This document shows, in pieces, positions 47,101-55,855 of a stretch of 64,000 nucleotides of DNA. A model generated the notes under the pieces. The model saw only the letters and a program-made list of their open reading frames with translations. It was not told the DNA's origin and searched no databases. How positions within the stretch are numbered: the first letter of the stretch is position 1; each line of letters begins with the position of its first letter. Source of the DNA: Flavobacteriales bacterium (GTDB taxonomy: Bacteria; Bacteroidota; Bacteroidia; Flavobacteriales_D; Sanyastnellaceae); assembly GCA_027491075.1 (NCBI GenBank), contig JAIXWX010000016.1, forward strand, positions 86,582 to 150,581, read 5' to 3'. A program made the translations under genes and the position numbers.

Positions 47101-48429
47101 AATGATCAACGGGCCAATGCGCTTTTGCTACCAATGCAGAATTACGGAGTGTGCAGCACCATAAACGGAACATTACTCGGTGCGACTGTTTCACCGCAAG
47201 CTTTGAGCACGGTTATTACAGGTCAAGATGTTTGGTATTATTTCACTGCGACGAGTCCTGGTGTTTCAATTACCTGTTCGACCGCTCTGAACAACATCTT
47301 ATTGGAATTCCAATCTTCTTCAGGAACTTTGATTAATGTGGAGAATGTTAATAGTGCAATTGGAGAAGAACGACTGAATATTCAGGGGCTTTTATTAGGT
47401 GAAACCTATTATTTGTGTGTGAGAAATTTTAATAGTGCTCAGGGAGTGGGAGGACCGTTTAGTCTCTGTGGCCAACGTTTAATGGCCAGCGAATTGACCA
47501 ACGAGACCGCACCAATAAATCCTTGTGCTACCATTAAAGCCTCCTTTACCAATGCTAACCAATACATATTTAACGTCAATGGAAATGCACTGAACGGCTT
47601 GTTTGCAAGCACGGTTGGTGGTTCCGTAAACACGCTTCTTTCGTTGAATGGTGTGCCGGGCATCACCTACGGCACTACTTATACAAATGTTACAGTAGAT
47701 GCAATGTATGCTCTAACCGATGGCTTAGGAAATGCAGAGAGCATAACCATTACAGGAGTCGTTGCGAAGTCTTTCAGCACAAGTGTACAACCCTCTTTAC
47801 AACTTCGTGTTCAGGATTCTTGCCCGAATCAGGTTACGGCATCAACATGGGTAAGGGCTGATCCACAACTCTGCGGAGGAGTTATTAATTATGAATGGGA
47901 GTTCACACAAGTGCTTCCTACTCTAGCCTCCGCTGTAACTGCTTTGAGAAATGCCAATGATCGATTGTGGAGAGTGAGCTGGATTCCGGGCGGTGCGCAA
48001 GCTGGTGCTACTTACAATGTTCGCGTGCGCCCCATCTTTACAGGAAACATACCCGGCTCATGGAGCACCGCAGCGAGCTGTTTGAAAATTGCTGGTGGAT
48101 CGGGAATGGTGGTCCAAGAGGGAAATGAAGATTTCTTACATTCCGCCGATATCACTATAGAGAGTAGTACATTAAAAATTTACCCGAATCCAATTACGAA
48201 CGGTATTTTGAATTACTACATCGAGGGTGCAGGCGACGGGCTTAAAGAAGTTAAGCTTTACGATGGGATGGGTAAGCTGGTCTGGGTGGATAAAGCAATT
48301 GCTGAGGAAGGGCAAATGATTGGGACATTAATTCTTCCATCAGGTCTAGCCCCTGGTCTCTATACTCTTTCTATTGGCCAAGTGGAACACGGTGTTGTTA
48401 GTAGTTCATTACTACTGCTGAAACAATAA
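41104..48429 (+). CDS. giant lamin-tail/FN3/MopE surface protein with T9SS type A sorting domain (giant 2)
   Basis: A 2,441-residue secreted protein. Signal peptide about 1-19 (ends GTSQ). Order: N-terminal jelly-roll-like domain (about 20-215, starts VTISQQDFET); a ~150-residue domain before a lamin-tail-like domain (about 377-560, with KEIVFTEVDADGDEVEFL); FN3-like domains (about 570-1055); a second lamin-tail-like domain (about 1060-1310, with FEPGDLAIVAINTQ); a beta-rich domain introduced by RWTGEKNDDWFDCANWE; an Ig-like pair; MopE-like repeats (about 1856-1998); one PPC/FN3-like tail module; and a type A sorting domain (KIYPNPITNG onward). It is co-linear with giant 3 throughout, so the two arose by tandem duplication. 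Function inferred as surface attachment or matrix. Confidence 0.92.
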   Translation: MRYIIVFGALLLSLLGTSQVTISQQDFETVPATPTLNFSNAGAGANTTGNNPAGGSPSNSPLFAGGSRGWGVTPGSNVSTTSTLTFANQSLTGFTNCFATFKLAGMSVNSGNGIDSGDLMTVFMSVDGGTTWSSELTINGATGNSTWAFSATGAANINYDGNNTPTSLSSSSGIAGLSTVSINIPNGSSQIRLRISLNCDNSNERWIIDNVQIRGTASGSSAVISDLSPQTPAQVVFANTTNNVLHQFSVLANANITVSGLTFTTTGTYDASDIVNFKLRYSTDATLDAGDATLSTLSSPGTAGLKTFPSFTNQAIANTATGYFFITMDISANAETGGNTVALVGLTTADLSILSGTKTGSTTASGTQTILPTPVKEIVFTEVDADGDEVEFLTLTKLTLNGWKVTDNGILADGTLQTGENMYTFPASGFTDVPAGTSIRLLSITGTNDLDFSDGVISIFSSGLGGLNASGEQVIVFTGTNTYRSGINWGNSGWNSGAIDNSTSRAPFSATDFAPNTTLDEIYFDPSSTLTGDVDAIISSTGPGIRNFSNWAGTNTGNSNDCTLKDILFTQSDYVSGTISASGISGSNATLNLSALVFSGTNADTRYAVVINPSAAPGSPVDRYTCYSGISSNVATAPLVVSSVTGQPVGSIGNSSCGTPSVGAGRMVYFDYALPSSLILSGLLSGTNYEVRVYAVNGNGITANVGVPNSAGSFSTTGCVAPSVATSNITFSSPGTTSLQLNWTSGNGSARLILARESASPSATPTNGVTYTSNTDFSLAPTLGDSKVVYNGNAASAVITGLTPGTNYFFTIIEYNCSSGQELYFGNSSNSRFTTPSNVILSKGCTDNSTQELAWTFGSGAYDEVVIFARAVGVPVGPGSNNASSYTANSNFSLATDLGTQGRCVYKGTGTTATVTGLTTGVNYTFAAFTYRNATGTVWSSGTTTSQVIALPNVQSVAAIPDNNQINVSWQNPSLLCFDEIMVVANQGAVVFNPSGDGTAYTANSVYSSANQVMYKGTSVGCSVSGLTNGTNYCFRIFVRRGTQWSSGIEVCAIPAIVTNFEPGDLAIVAINTQVLGSGSTDEVCFVAFKDITPGTTFFMTDNGYERANANQWGDTEGLVRLTRSTSASTIPAGTVICINGPYTTDPRYDVVVCGVIDNSNWIVDPNVIGAGVSTFDLNSTDQVWITQGGAWNNPSGAQNATYSGTPLYGWSGIDWKTNIGNTSPTWTTSGSRLIPGTECFTTSLNAVVNNDKSKYTGPITTTTRLGWIARINNPGNWSGYASNSGYDGAPAAYDYVNQCIVFNISTATEVAGRWTGEKNDDWFDCANWETRVVPDQTTSVIIQNVAGPNNNANIDYNATNAYLYGGVASCNDLTISQKELRLTGSALDVLEVFGNINIGLAGTLDMSDGSAALDGEVRLRGNWTNALEANFKQGDGTVRCIGSQLQIINTADANEVFNVLSIENVNHVALSKPVQVLSELRMVAGNIQNGANTLTLGSGTSTPGVLSHTLGRIIGSFNRRLNANGVNYLFPIGTNTQSRFTTYNFSNVTPGSLTVSFNGIDPGSLGLPLLENNVSIDANFTEGYWNAIPANGLASTNYALTIDAVGFTSQSLTNATRLVRRNSTGSWVLDGLHQNLSGTLIRRQGMTSFGEYGAASGRECITSLNGPSIPSQIVCTSQELSPVTVTPANGTGPFTYQWYNNPINSNTGGYSQGSLLGGQTNTLAPPVDAESSIYYYLEITQPGSLCPMIASTPALVSVIEVIASTVTITASVPNVCSGGSVTFSSFVSNAGANPLYQWFRNDSPIPSETGAAYNTSGLMNGDEIQLRVTSVSFCTNGTQVFSNSIISSVTTPQMYYVDIDGDGYPANTGGVLTCVAPSGYVALPPGDINNDGQPDFDCADNNDDINPVVEEYCNGLDDDCDGSIDEGLGAVIYYADADGDGFGNSMSSLSSCDIPVGYVINALDCDDNNPLNNPLGLEVCDGFDNDCDGTIDEGCGPINDQRANALLLPMQNYGVCSTINGTLLGATVSPQALSTVITGQDVWYYFTATSPGVSITCSTALNNILLEFQSSSGTLINVENVNSAIGEERLNIQGLLLGETYYLCVRNFNSAQGVGGPFSLCGQRLMASELTNETAPINPCATIKASFTNANQYIFNVNGNALNGLFASTVGGSVNTLLSLNGVPGITYGTTYTNVTVDAMYALTDGLGNAESITITGVVAKSFSTSVQPSLQLRVQDSCPNQVTASTWVRADPQLCGGVINYEWEFTQVLPTLASAVTALRNANDRLWRVSWIPGGAQAGATYNVRVRPIFTGNIPGSWSTAASCLKIAGGSGMVVQEGNEDFLHSADITIESSTLKIYPNPITNGILNYYIEGAGDGLKEVKLYDGMGKLVWVDKAIAEEGQMIGTLILPSGLAPGLYTLSIGQVEHGVVSSSLLLLKQ
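46669..48105 (+). repeat. MopE-like repeats and PPC/FN3-like tail module, giant 2
   Basis: Metal-binding units at about 46669-47095 (DIDGDGYPAN, DCADNNDDINP, DDDCDG; then DADGDGFGN, DCDDNN, DNDCDG). The tail module begins with NDQRANALLLPM at about 47101. The segment 47800-47990 is almost identical at DNA level to 55215-55405. Confidence 0.8.
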
Positions 48430-48470
48430 AGGGGTGAGTCAAATGTTAAGTTATTGCTGAAGAGTAAGTT

Positions 48471-48515
48471 TTTGTCGATTAAATAGTTTGTTTTGTCGAT
48501 AAATTGTTATCTTTG
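48471..48515 (+). promoter_or_regulatory. tandem TTTGTCGAT motif and -7 element before giant 3
   Basis: TTTGTCGAT at 48471-48479 and again at 48492-48500 (21 bases apart), then TATCTTTG at 48508-48515. A TTTG at 48487-48490 lies 17 bases before the -7 and could be the -33 element. The same geometry appears at 59701-59745. Confidence 0.65.
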
Positions 48516-48536
48516 CGGCCCCCTAACTTAAGTAAC

Positions 48537-51500
48537 ATGCGATTTTATCCCGTTTTAACCGCGCTCTTGGCGGTTATGTTTAGTTTTTCATTGTCTGCCC
48601 AAACAACGATTGGTCAGCAAGATTTTGAAACGAGTCCTGCGGCTCCTATTCTCACTTTTTCCAATACTCTTGGCTCCAATTCCTCAGGGTCGAGCCCTGG
48701 ATCTGCAAATCCGTCTAACTCAGCTTTGTTTACAAGCGGAAGCCGCGGTTGGCAAGCGATCAACCAATCGTCAGTGGTCACATTTGCAAATCAAAGTATC
48801 ATTGGATTTACCAATACTTTTTTGACCTTCCGTCTTGCGGGTATGTCCGTGAACAATTCCAATGGAATAGACAATGGTGACCTCGTAACGGTTGCTGTTT
48901 CAACGGACGGGGGTACAACGTATTCCAATGAAATGACTATTACTTCGACCGGTAGCAATATTCGTTGGCCGTTTAGCGCAACGGGAGTGGCAACAGCAAC
49001 TTTTGATGGAAACAATGTTCCTACCGCATTTACTTCTGCTGGCGGAAGTTCGGGGATCTCAACAGTTACGTTGAATTTTCCAAATGGGCTTTCTCAAGTG
49101 AGGGTGCGTATAACCTTGACGAATAATGACAGCAACGAAAGATGGGTCATGGATGATGTTAGAATTAGAGGAACCCAAGTGCCAAATGCGGCCGTTCTCT
49201 CTGATCTAGCACCGCAAGTCCCTGCTCAGTTCGTTTTTGCTAATTCTACAAATAATGACCTTTTTCAATTTTCATTATTGGCGGGTAACACCATTTCCGT
49301 GACAGGCTTGACCTGCACCACCGCAGGCAATTACGACGCGACAGATGTATTAAATCTTAAGGTGGTCTACTCCACAGATGTGACTTTAGATCTTTCGGAT
49401 GTGGTGTTAAGTACCTTGACAAACCCAGGCGCTGCTGGTCTTAAAACTTTTCCGAGTTTTACAGCGCAAACTATCGCGAACGGGGTGACAGGATACTTCT
49501 TTATTACCGCAGATTTTGCTTCAGGAGCAGAAAGTGCTGGAAATGCAATAAACATTAATGCATTAACCACCACTAATTTCACAATTGCCTCCGGTACCAA
49601 AGGAGGAAGCACGACGAGCGCTGGAACACAAACGATTCTGCCAGATCCTTTAAAGGAAGTGGTGTTTACAGAAGCAGACGCTGATGGAAATGAATTTGAG
49701 TTCATGACGCTAACGCGCTTGGATTTATCCAACTGGAGAGCTACGGATAATGGAATTTTTGCCAATGGATCTTTTAGAACGGGAGAGGACATATACTCAT
49801 TTCCAACAACCGGGCTAAGCGCTGTTCCTGCGGGTACATTTATTAGAGTGCATAATGCAGCGGGTACGAATGACTTGGATTTTTCTGATGGAATAGTCAG
49901 CTTATATGGCTCTCCTATTTCACCAAGTGGATCTGGAGAACAAGTTATTTTGTATGTTGGCACAAACACCTTTAAGGGTGGAATCAACTGGGGTAACAGT
50001 GGTTGGGTAGCAGACGCGACAAATGGAAATGACAGTCGAGCACCATTCACCGGAACGGACTTCGCGCCAAGTACAACGCTCGATGACATCGAGTTTGTGC
50101 CCGCGAGTGTGCTTGTTGGAACACCCGACCAAATTATAAGTACAGCGGGTTTAGGGGTTAGAAATTTTGGCAACTGGATAGGAAATGACAATGGCACGGA
50201 GAACACCGTCTTGATAAAGAATATACAGCTAAATCAGAATGATTATTCCTCTGGTAGTGTTGCAGTGAGTGGGATTACGACAACTCAAGCAAGTTTGAAT
50301 TTAAGTTCCATCAATTTTGGCGCGACCACCGCGGACACGCGTTATATGGTAGTCATCAATGGAGGGAGTGCACCAAGCTCTCCTACGGATCGTTATACAT
50401 GCTATAGTTCCGTTTCAGGAAATTTTTCAACGGCACCCAATGTAGTAGCGTCCGTTACTGGACAAGGAATAGGTGCAAATGGAACAAGCTCATGTGGTAC
50501 ACCCACTGTTGGAGCGGGCAAGGTCGTATATTTTGGTTACACTCTTCCTTCTGCACTTTTGCTTAGCAATTTGGCGTCTGGTGTGACTTACGAAGTAAGA
50601 GTGTTTGCTGTCAACGGAAATGGCGTGACCGCCAACGTTGGAGTGCCCAATCCATCGGGCTCATTTACTACATTGAATTGCCCGAATCCTTCAACGGCTT
50701 CTTCTAATCTTTCGTTCAGCAATATCACTACTACAGGCTTGACGTTGAGCTGGACTGCGGGCAACGGAACTTCTAGAATAGTATTAATTCGTCAAAACGC
50801 GGAGCCAACTGCTGCGCCAGTAGATGGAGTTTCTTATACAGCGAATAGTAGTTTTAATGCCGCGCCAGTTCTAGGGGATGCAAGAATCTTATTTGTCGGA
50901 ACAGGTAATTCGGTGAACGTTACAGATCTTACTCCGGGGGGCTGGTATTTCTTTGAGATTTTTGAATTCTCATGTTCTGGCGGTTTTGAAAACTATGCCT
51001 CGGCTTCAGCCGTTTCCAACTCACCCGTGCCTCCGAGCAACGTAGCACTAACTGCGGGATGCCCCACCAATACCACTCAATCGTTGAGCTGGTCGTATGG
51101 AGCAGGAGCGTATGATGAAGTGGCTATTTTTGTCAGAGAAGGAGCTGCCCCCGCTCCACCCGGCATGAGCGCTATCATGTATGGAGCAAATGCAAATTAT
51201 GCCGCCGCTCCAGCTTATGGAAATACAGGAAGATGTGTTTATAAAGGAGCTGGAACTTCAGTAACAATTACTGGACTGACCCCTGGTGTGAACTATTTCA
51301 TTTCTGCCTTTACTCACGAGAACTATGTCCTTACCATTTGGTCAACTGGAACTACAATTAATATTACTCCTGCTATGCCAAATGTTACCGGTGCGAATGC
51401 ATTTGCAGACAACGGTGCTGTAAACTTGAACTGGTCGAATCCAACTGCGGCTTGTTTTGATGAGGTACTAGTGGTAGCGAATACTGGAACGGTCACTCTA

Positions 51501-54500
51501 TCTCCTACGGGCAATGGTTCGGCTTATGTGGCCAATACTGTTTATACCTCCTCCAATCAAACGGTTTATAAGGGCACGGCAACAGCAGTCACCGTTACAA
51601 ACTTAACGAATGGCACTAGCTATTGCTTTAAAATATTTACAAGAAAAGGTACAGAGTGGTCGACTGGTATAGAGGTCTGCGCAACACCGAGCGCAGCTAC
51701 TGCTTTCGAAGAAGGAGATATTGCAGTGGTTGCTATCAACACACAGGCACTGGCCTCTGGAAATGCAGACGAGGTGTGCTTTACCACGTTCAAAGCAATT
51801 ACCGCGGGAACGTCATTTTTCTTAAATGATAATGGATTTGAAAGAGCTGGCTCAAACACTTGGGGAGACACAGAAAGCGTAATTCGAATCACAAGAAACA
51901 CAGGAGCATCCACTGTAGCAGTGGGTACTTCTATTTGTATTATCGGACCTCTTGCATCAGCACCATTTTTTGAAGTATACGTATGTGGTGTTTTGGATAA
52001 TGCGAATTGGCAAATTGATCCCAATGTGATTGGAACAGGTGCTACGGCATTCGATCTTGACGCCACGGATCAACTTTGGATTACGCAAGGAGGAGCATGG
52101 ACAAACCCTGCCGGATCCAATGATGTGACGTACAACGGTAAAGTGCTCTATGGTTGGACGGGCATTGACTGGAAAACGAATATTGGCTCTAGCTCACCAG
52201 TATGGACTACCGCGGGATCGAGATTAATTCCAGGCACAGAGTGCTTTACAGTGAACACCACGACACTGACTAATTCAAACAAAGTAAAATATACAGGAGC
52301 TGTTACCTCAACAACTCGTTTAGGTTGGATAGCTCGAATCAATAATCCAACAAATTGGACGGCATATGCAAGTAATACCGCGTTTGATGCAGCACCAGCA
52401 GCTTACAATTATGCCAACGCGTGTGTGATTTTCCCTGTTAGTGCATCTAGTGTAACAGCAGGAAGATGGACTGGAGAAAAAAACACAGATTGGTTTGACT
52501 GTGCAAACTGGGAAGACAGAATGGTACCTGATGCAACGACCAATGTAATTGTAGCAACAGTTGCAGGGCTAAATAGCAATGCGAATATAAACTTTGATGC
52601 GTCGGCGGCCTACCTATATGGAGGCATAGCAAACTGTAATGATTTGACTGTTACAAATAAGCAAGTTCAGCTTACAGGAAACGCCTCAGATAAACTAATG
52701 GTATCAGGTAACCTGACATTGAACGGAGGAGTGTTGCTTATGAGTGACGGCACGGCAGCCGCAGACGGGGAACTGCAATTGAAGGGTAATTGGAGCAACA
52801 ATCTCGAGTCTAACTTTGTGCAGGGTGATGGGGTTGTTCGATTAGTAGGCAACACGGTACAAACTATTCAAACAGCGGATGCAACGGAAATTTTTAATAT
52901 TCTCAGCGTTGAGAATTCGGCGGGTGCGATTTTCGCTAAGCCTCTGCAAGTGACTACCGAGCTTAGAATGCTTGGCGGAAATATTCAGAACGGTTCTCAG
53001 CTTTTGACCCTTGGGAACCTTACAGGAACACAAGGCACATTAACGTATAGCTCTGGTAGAATAATTGGTTCATTCAATAGAAGAATGAACGCTACCGGAA
53101 CAGAGTATCTGTTTCCTATTGGTACAGCAACAAACAATCGATTTGCTAGATTTAACTTCAGTAACATATCTGCAGGAAATTTGACCCTGTCGTTTATTGA
53201 GTCAAGTCCCGCACTTACAGGCCTTCCTCTTTTGGATGCGAATACGTCAGTGGAGGATATCTTCACGGAAGGTTATTGGTCCACAAGCATTGCAGGGGGA
53301 CTTGCATCTATTTCCTATACATTATCATTAGACGCTGTAGGTTTTTCAAGCCACGCACTGAACTCCTCTTCTCGTTTGGTGCGAAGAAGTACCGCAGGAT
53401 CTTGGGCGGTTAACGGATCACATTTGGCCTTAAGCGGAAATTTGGTTCGCAGACAAGGGATGTCTCAGTTTGGAGAGTTCGGTGTAGCAACAGGTAGAGA
53501 TTGTGTCACTTCCTTAAGCGGCCCCAGTATTCCTTCTCAGTCTGTTTGTACCTCCCAACAGCTTTTACCTGTTTCTGTAACACCTGCCAATGGAACAGGA
53601 CCGTTTTCGTATCAGTGGTTTAATAATCCAGTAAACAGCAATGCTAATGGGTTTAGCCTGGGTTCACAGATTGGTGGCCAAACCAACACGTTGACTCCAC
53701 CGGTTGATGCTGAATCGAGTATTTACTATTATGTTCAAGTAAGTCAAACAGGATCTGTTTGTCCTGTGATTACCTCTAGCACTGCACTTATTAGTGTCGC
53801 TGAAGTGATTGCGCCTACAGTGAGTATTTCTGCGTCTTCACCGAGCGTTTGTTCGGGTGGTGTATATTTATTTAGCTCATCCTTTGCTAATGCAGGTGTG
53901 ACTCCCCTTTACCAATGGTTTAGAAATGGAAGTCCGATATCAGGAGCAACGAGTTTTTCGTACTCTTCATCCTCATTGAGCAATGGCGACATCATCACCC
54001 TGAGAATTACATCTACAGCCTTTTGTACTAATGGTCAGCAAGTATTTAGTGGCCCTGTTTCCGTTGTAATAGTTACTCCCCAGATGTTTTATCCTGATGC
54101 AGACGAAGACGGATATCCTTCATCCGTAGGCGGTATCCTTACTTGTAATCCACCCGCGGGTTACACAACGGTTGTTTCTGGTGATATCAATAGTGATGGT
54201 CTACCAGATTTTGATACCAATGACAGCAATGAAGACATAAATCCAGAAGTAGAAGAGTATTGCAATGGTCTTGATGACGACTCAGATGGACAGGTTGATG
54301 AAGGATTTTCTCCTCAAACCTTCTATGCAGACCTAGATGAAGATGGATTTGGAAATCCAAACTCTACTGTATTGAGCTGTGAAGAGCCTGAAGGATACGT
54401 TTCTAATGCTTCGGATTGTAACGATAACGATGTCAACATCCGCCCAGGTGCAACGGAAGTTTGCGATGGTGTGGACAATGATTGTGATGGTATCATTGAT

Positions 54501-55850
54501 GAAGGCTGCGGAGTGACGAATGACCAGAGATCTAATGCTACACTACTTCCTCTTTCCGCTTATGGAAATTGCAATTTCATCAACGGCACGTTGGTGGGCG
54601 CATCACCATCAGCGGAGGCCCAGACCACAGTTATCGGTGGTCAGGATGTGTGGTATTATTTTACTGCAACTTCTCCAGGAATAAGCGTCACTTGTAATAC
54701 TACTGTTACCAACGTGTGTATTGAATTACAGGATAATCTTGGAGCCCTCATAAATGTTGAAAATGTCAATTCGGGAGTGGGCAGCGAGCGCTTGAACTAC
54801 AATGGCCTGGTCAATGGGCAGACGTATTTCGTATGTATTCGAAACGCTAACTCCACACAAGGAGCGAATGGTGTTTTTCAATTGTGTGCTCAGCGCCTAT
54901 TAGCGAGCAGCCTTGAGTCCAATGCGAATGCGGTTAATCCGTGTGCCACTATCAAGGCAACTTGGACGAATGCAAACCAATATATTTTTAATGTTAACAG
55001 CAGCAGCTATGCTGGCTTGTTTGCTGCACAAGCGGGGGGTTCGAATAATACGATACTATCGCTATCCGGTATACCAGGAATTACCTATAGTAACTCCTAT
55101 ACCGTTTCCGTTGATGCTTTGTATGCTTTAACAGACGGAATGGGAAATGGTGAGAACATCATCATTTCAGGAGTGGTGAGTGGAGTGTTCACAACGACAC
55201 AGCAACCCTCATTGCAACTTCGTGTTCAGGATTCTTGCCCGAATCAGGTTACGGCATCAACATGGGTAAGGGCTGATCCTCAACTCTGTGGAGGAGTTAT
55301 TAATTATGAATGGGAGTTTACGCGAATTCTTCCTACTCCAGCCCCTGCTGTAACTGCCTTGAGAAATGCCAATGATCGATTGTGGAGAGTGAGTTGGATT
55401 CCAGGAGGAGCTCAACCGGGAGCAACATATAACGTCCGTGTGCGTCCTATTTTTACAGGGGATGTTCCTGGCACATGGAGCACTGTAGCTAGTTGTTTAA
55501 GAATCGCAGGAGGTTCAGGAATGGCAATGGCAGAGCCACAATTTGAAACGTCTGAGGCTGTTGGTTTCCAAAAAGATGCTGAGCTGAGAGTATATCCTAA
55601 CCCAATTTCCAGCGGAATGAACCTGACCATTTTTGCAGAAGGATTTGAGAATGGATGGGCGCAGTTGGAGTTGTTAGACGCTTATGGCAAGCTTCTCTTA
55701 ACAGAAAAGTTATACATCGATGATGAAGGTTTGACGTTTGAGTTACCCCTATCGGCTTCATTTGCCAGTGGGTTATATGTGGTACGCTGTTCGCAGTTCA
55801 CCACTAAAGGACAAACGATTCAAACCAAAACCGTTTCTATACTACACTAG
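48537..55850 (+). CDS. giant lamin-tail/FN3/MopE surface protein with T9SS type A sorting domain (giant 3)
   Basis: A 2,437-residue secreted protein, paralogue of giant 2. The ATG at 48537 is chosen because it gives a signal peptide (MRFYPVLTALLAVM through LSAQ) and lies 21 bases after an exact -7 element; the open frame back to 48504 overlaps that element. Domain order follows giant 2: jelly-roll-like start (TTIGQQDFET), lamin-tail-like (KEVVFTEADADGNEFEF), FN3-like repeats, second lamin-tail-like region, RWTGEKNTDWFDCANWE domain, Ig-like pair, MopE-like repeats, PPC/FN3-like tail module and type A sorting domain (RVYPNPISSG to ILH). Oddity: the first MopE unit has lost two of its three core cysteines (Thr1894, Ser1916). 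A terminator follows directly. Confidence 0.92.
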   Translation: MRFYPVLTALLAVMFSFSLSAQTTIGQQDFETSPAAPILTFSNTLGSNSSGSSPGSANPSNSALFTSGSRGWQAINQSSVVTFANQSIIGFTNTFLTFRLAGMSVNNSNGIDNGDLVTVAVSTDGGTTYSNEMTITSTGSNIRWPFSATGVATATFDGNNVPTAFTSAGGSSGISTVTLNFPNGLSQVRVRITLTNNDSNERWVMDDVRIRGTQVPNAAVLSDLAPQVPAQFVFANSTNNDLFQFSLLAGNTISVTGLTCTTAGNYDATDVLNLKVVYSTDVTLDLSDVVLSTLTNPGAAGLKTFPSFTAQTIANGVTGYFFITADFASGAESAGNAININALTTTNFTIASGTKGGSTTSAGTQTILPDPLKEVVFTEADADGNEFEFMTLTRLDLSNWRATDNGIFANGSFRTGEDIYSFPTTGLSAVPAGTFIRVHNAAGTNDLDFSDGIVSLYGSPISPSGSGEQVILYVGTNTFKGGINWGNSGWVADATNGNDSRAPFTGTDFAPSTTLDDIEFVPASVLVGTPDQIISTAGLGVRNFGNWIGNDNGTENTVLIKNIQLNQNDYSSGSVAVSGITTTQASLNLSSINFGATTADTRYMVVINGGSAPSSPTDRYTCYSSVSGNFSTAPNVVASVTGQGIGANGTSSCGTPTVGAGKVVYFGYTLPSALLLSNLASGVTYEVRVFAVNGNGVTANVGVPNPSGSFTTLNCPNPSTASSNLSFSNITTTGLTLSWTAGNGTSRIVLIRQNAEPTAAPVDGVSYTANSSFNAAPVLGDARILFVGTGNSVNVTDLTPGGWYFFEIFEFSCSGGFENYASASAVSNSPVPPSNVALTAGCPTNTTQSLSWSYGAGAYDEVAIFVREGAAPAPPGMSAIMYGANANYAAAPAYGNTGRCVYKGAGTSVTITGLTPGVNYFISAFTHENYVLTIWSTGTTINITPAMPNVTGANAFADNGAVNLNWSNPTAACFDEVLVVANTGTVTLSPTGNGSAYVANTVYTSSNQTVYKGTATAVTVTNLTNGTSYCFKIFTRKGTEWSTGIEVCATPSAATAFEEGDIAVVAINTQALASGNADEVCFTTFKAITAGTSFFLNDNGFERAGSNTWGDTESVIRITRNTGASTVAVGTSICIIGPLASAPFFEVYVCGVLDNANWQIDPNVIGTGATAFDLDATDQLWITQGGAWTNPAGSNDVTYNGKVLYGWTGIDWKTNIGSSSPVWTTAGSRLIPGTECFTVNTTTLTNSNKVKYTGAVTSTTRLGWIARINNPTNWTAYASNTAFDAAPAAYNYANACVIFPVSASSVTAGRWTGEKNTDWFDCANWEDRMVPDATTNVIVATVAGLNSNANINFDASAAYLYGGIANCNDLTVTNKQVQLTGNASDKLMVSGNLTLNGGVLLMSDGTAAADGELQLKGNWSNNLESNFVQGDGVVRLVGNTVQTIQTADATEIFNILSVENSAGAIFAKPLQVTTELRMLGGNIQNGSQLLTLGNLTGTQGTLTYSSGRIIGSFNRRMNATGTEYLFPIGTATNNRFARFNFSNISAGNLTLSFIESSPALTGLPLLDANTSVEDIFTEGYWSTSIAGGLASISYTLSLDAVGFSSHALNSSSRLVRRSTAGSWAVNGSHLALSGNLVRRQGMSQFGEFGVATGRDCVTSLSGPSIPSQSVCTSQQLLPVSVTPANGTGPFSYQWFNNPVNSNANGFSLGSQIGGQTNTLTPPVDAESSIYYYVQVSQTGSVCPVITSSTALISVAEVIAPTVSISASSPSVCSGGVYLFSSSFANAGVTPLYQWFRNGSPISGATSFSYSSSSLSNGDIITLRITSTAFCTNGQQVFSGPVSVVIVTPQMFYPDADEDGYPSSVGGILTCNPPAGYTTVVSGDINSDGLPDFDTNDSNEDINPEVEEYCNGLDDDSDGQVDEGFSPQTFYADLDEDGFGNPNSTVLSCEEPEGYVSNASDCNDNDVNIRPGATEVCDGVDNDCDGIIDEGCGVTNDQRSNATLLPLSAYGNCNFINGTLVGASPSAEAQTTVIGGQDVWYYFTATSPGISVTCNTTVTNVCIELQDNLGALINVENVNSGVGSERLNYNGLVNGQTYFVCIRNANSTQGANGVFQLCAQRLLASSLESNANAVNPCATIKATWTNANQYIFNVNSSSYAGLFAAQAGGSNNTILSLSGIPGITYSNSYTVSVDALYALTDGMGNGENIIISGVVSGVFTTTQQPSLQLRVQDSCPNQVTASTWVRADPQLCGGVINYEWEFTRILPTPAPAVTALRNANDRLWRVSWIPGGAQPGATYNVRVRPIFTGDVPGTWSTVASCLRIAGGSGMAMAEPQFETSEAVGFQKDAELRVYPNPISSGMNLTIFAEGFENGWAQLELLDAYGKLLLTEKLYIDDEGLTFELPLSASFASGLYVVRCSQFTTKGQTIQTKTVSILH
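54085..55515 (+). repeat. MopE-like repeats and PPC/FN3-like tail module, giant 3
   Basis: First metal-binding unit is altered (DADEDGYPS, DTNDSNEDINP, DDDSDG); the second keeps its cysteines (DCNDNDVNIRP, DNDCDG). The tail module begins with NDQRSNATLLPL at about 54519. Confidence 0.8.
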
Positions 55851-55855
55851 TAATT

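Noticed and set aside
49367-50206. Long open frame (279 codons) on the minus strand inside giant 3
   Set aside because: It lies wholly antisense to a co-linear coding region with clear domains, its predicted product is low in recognisable motifs, and similar antisense frames occur throughout the Thr/Ser/Asn/Gly-rich giants as a composition effect.
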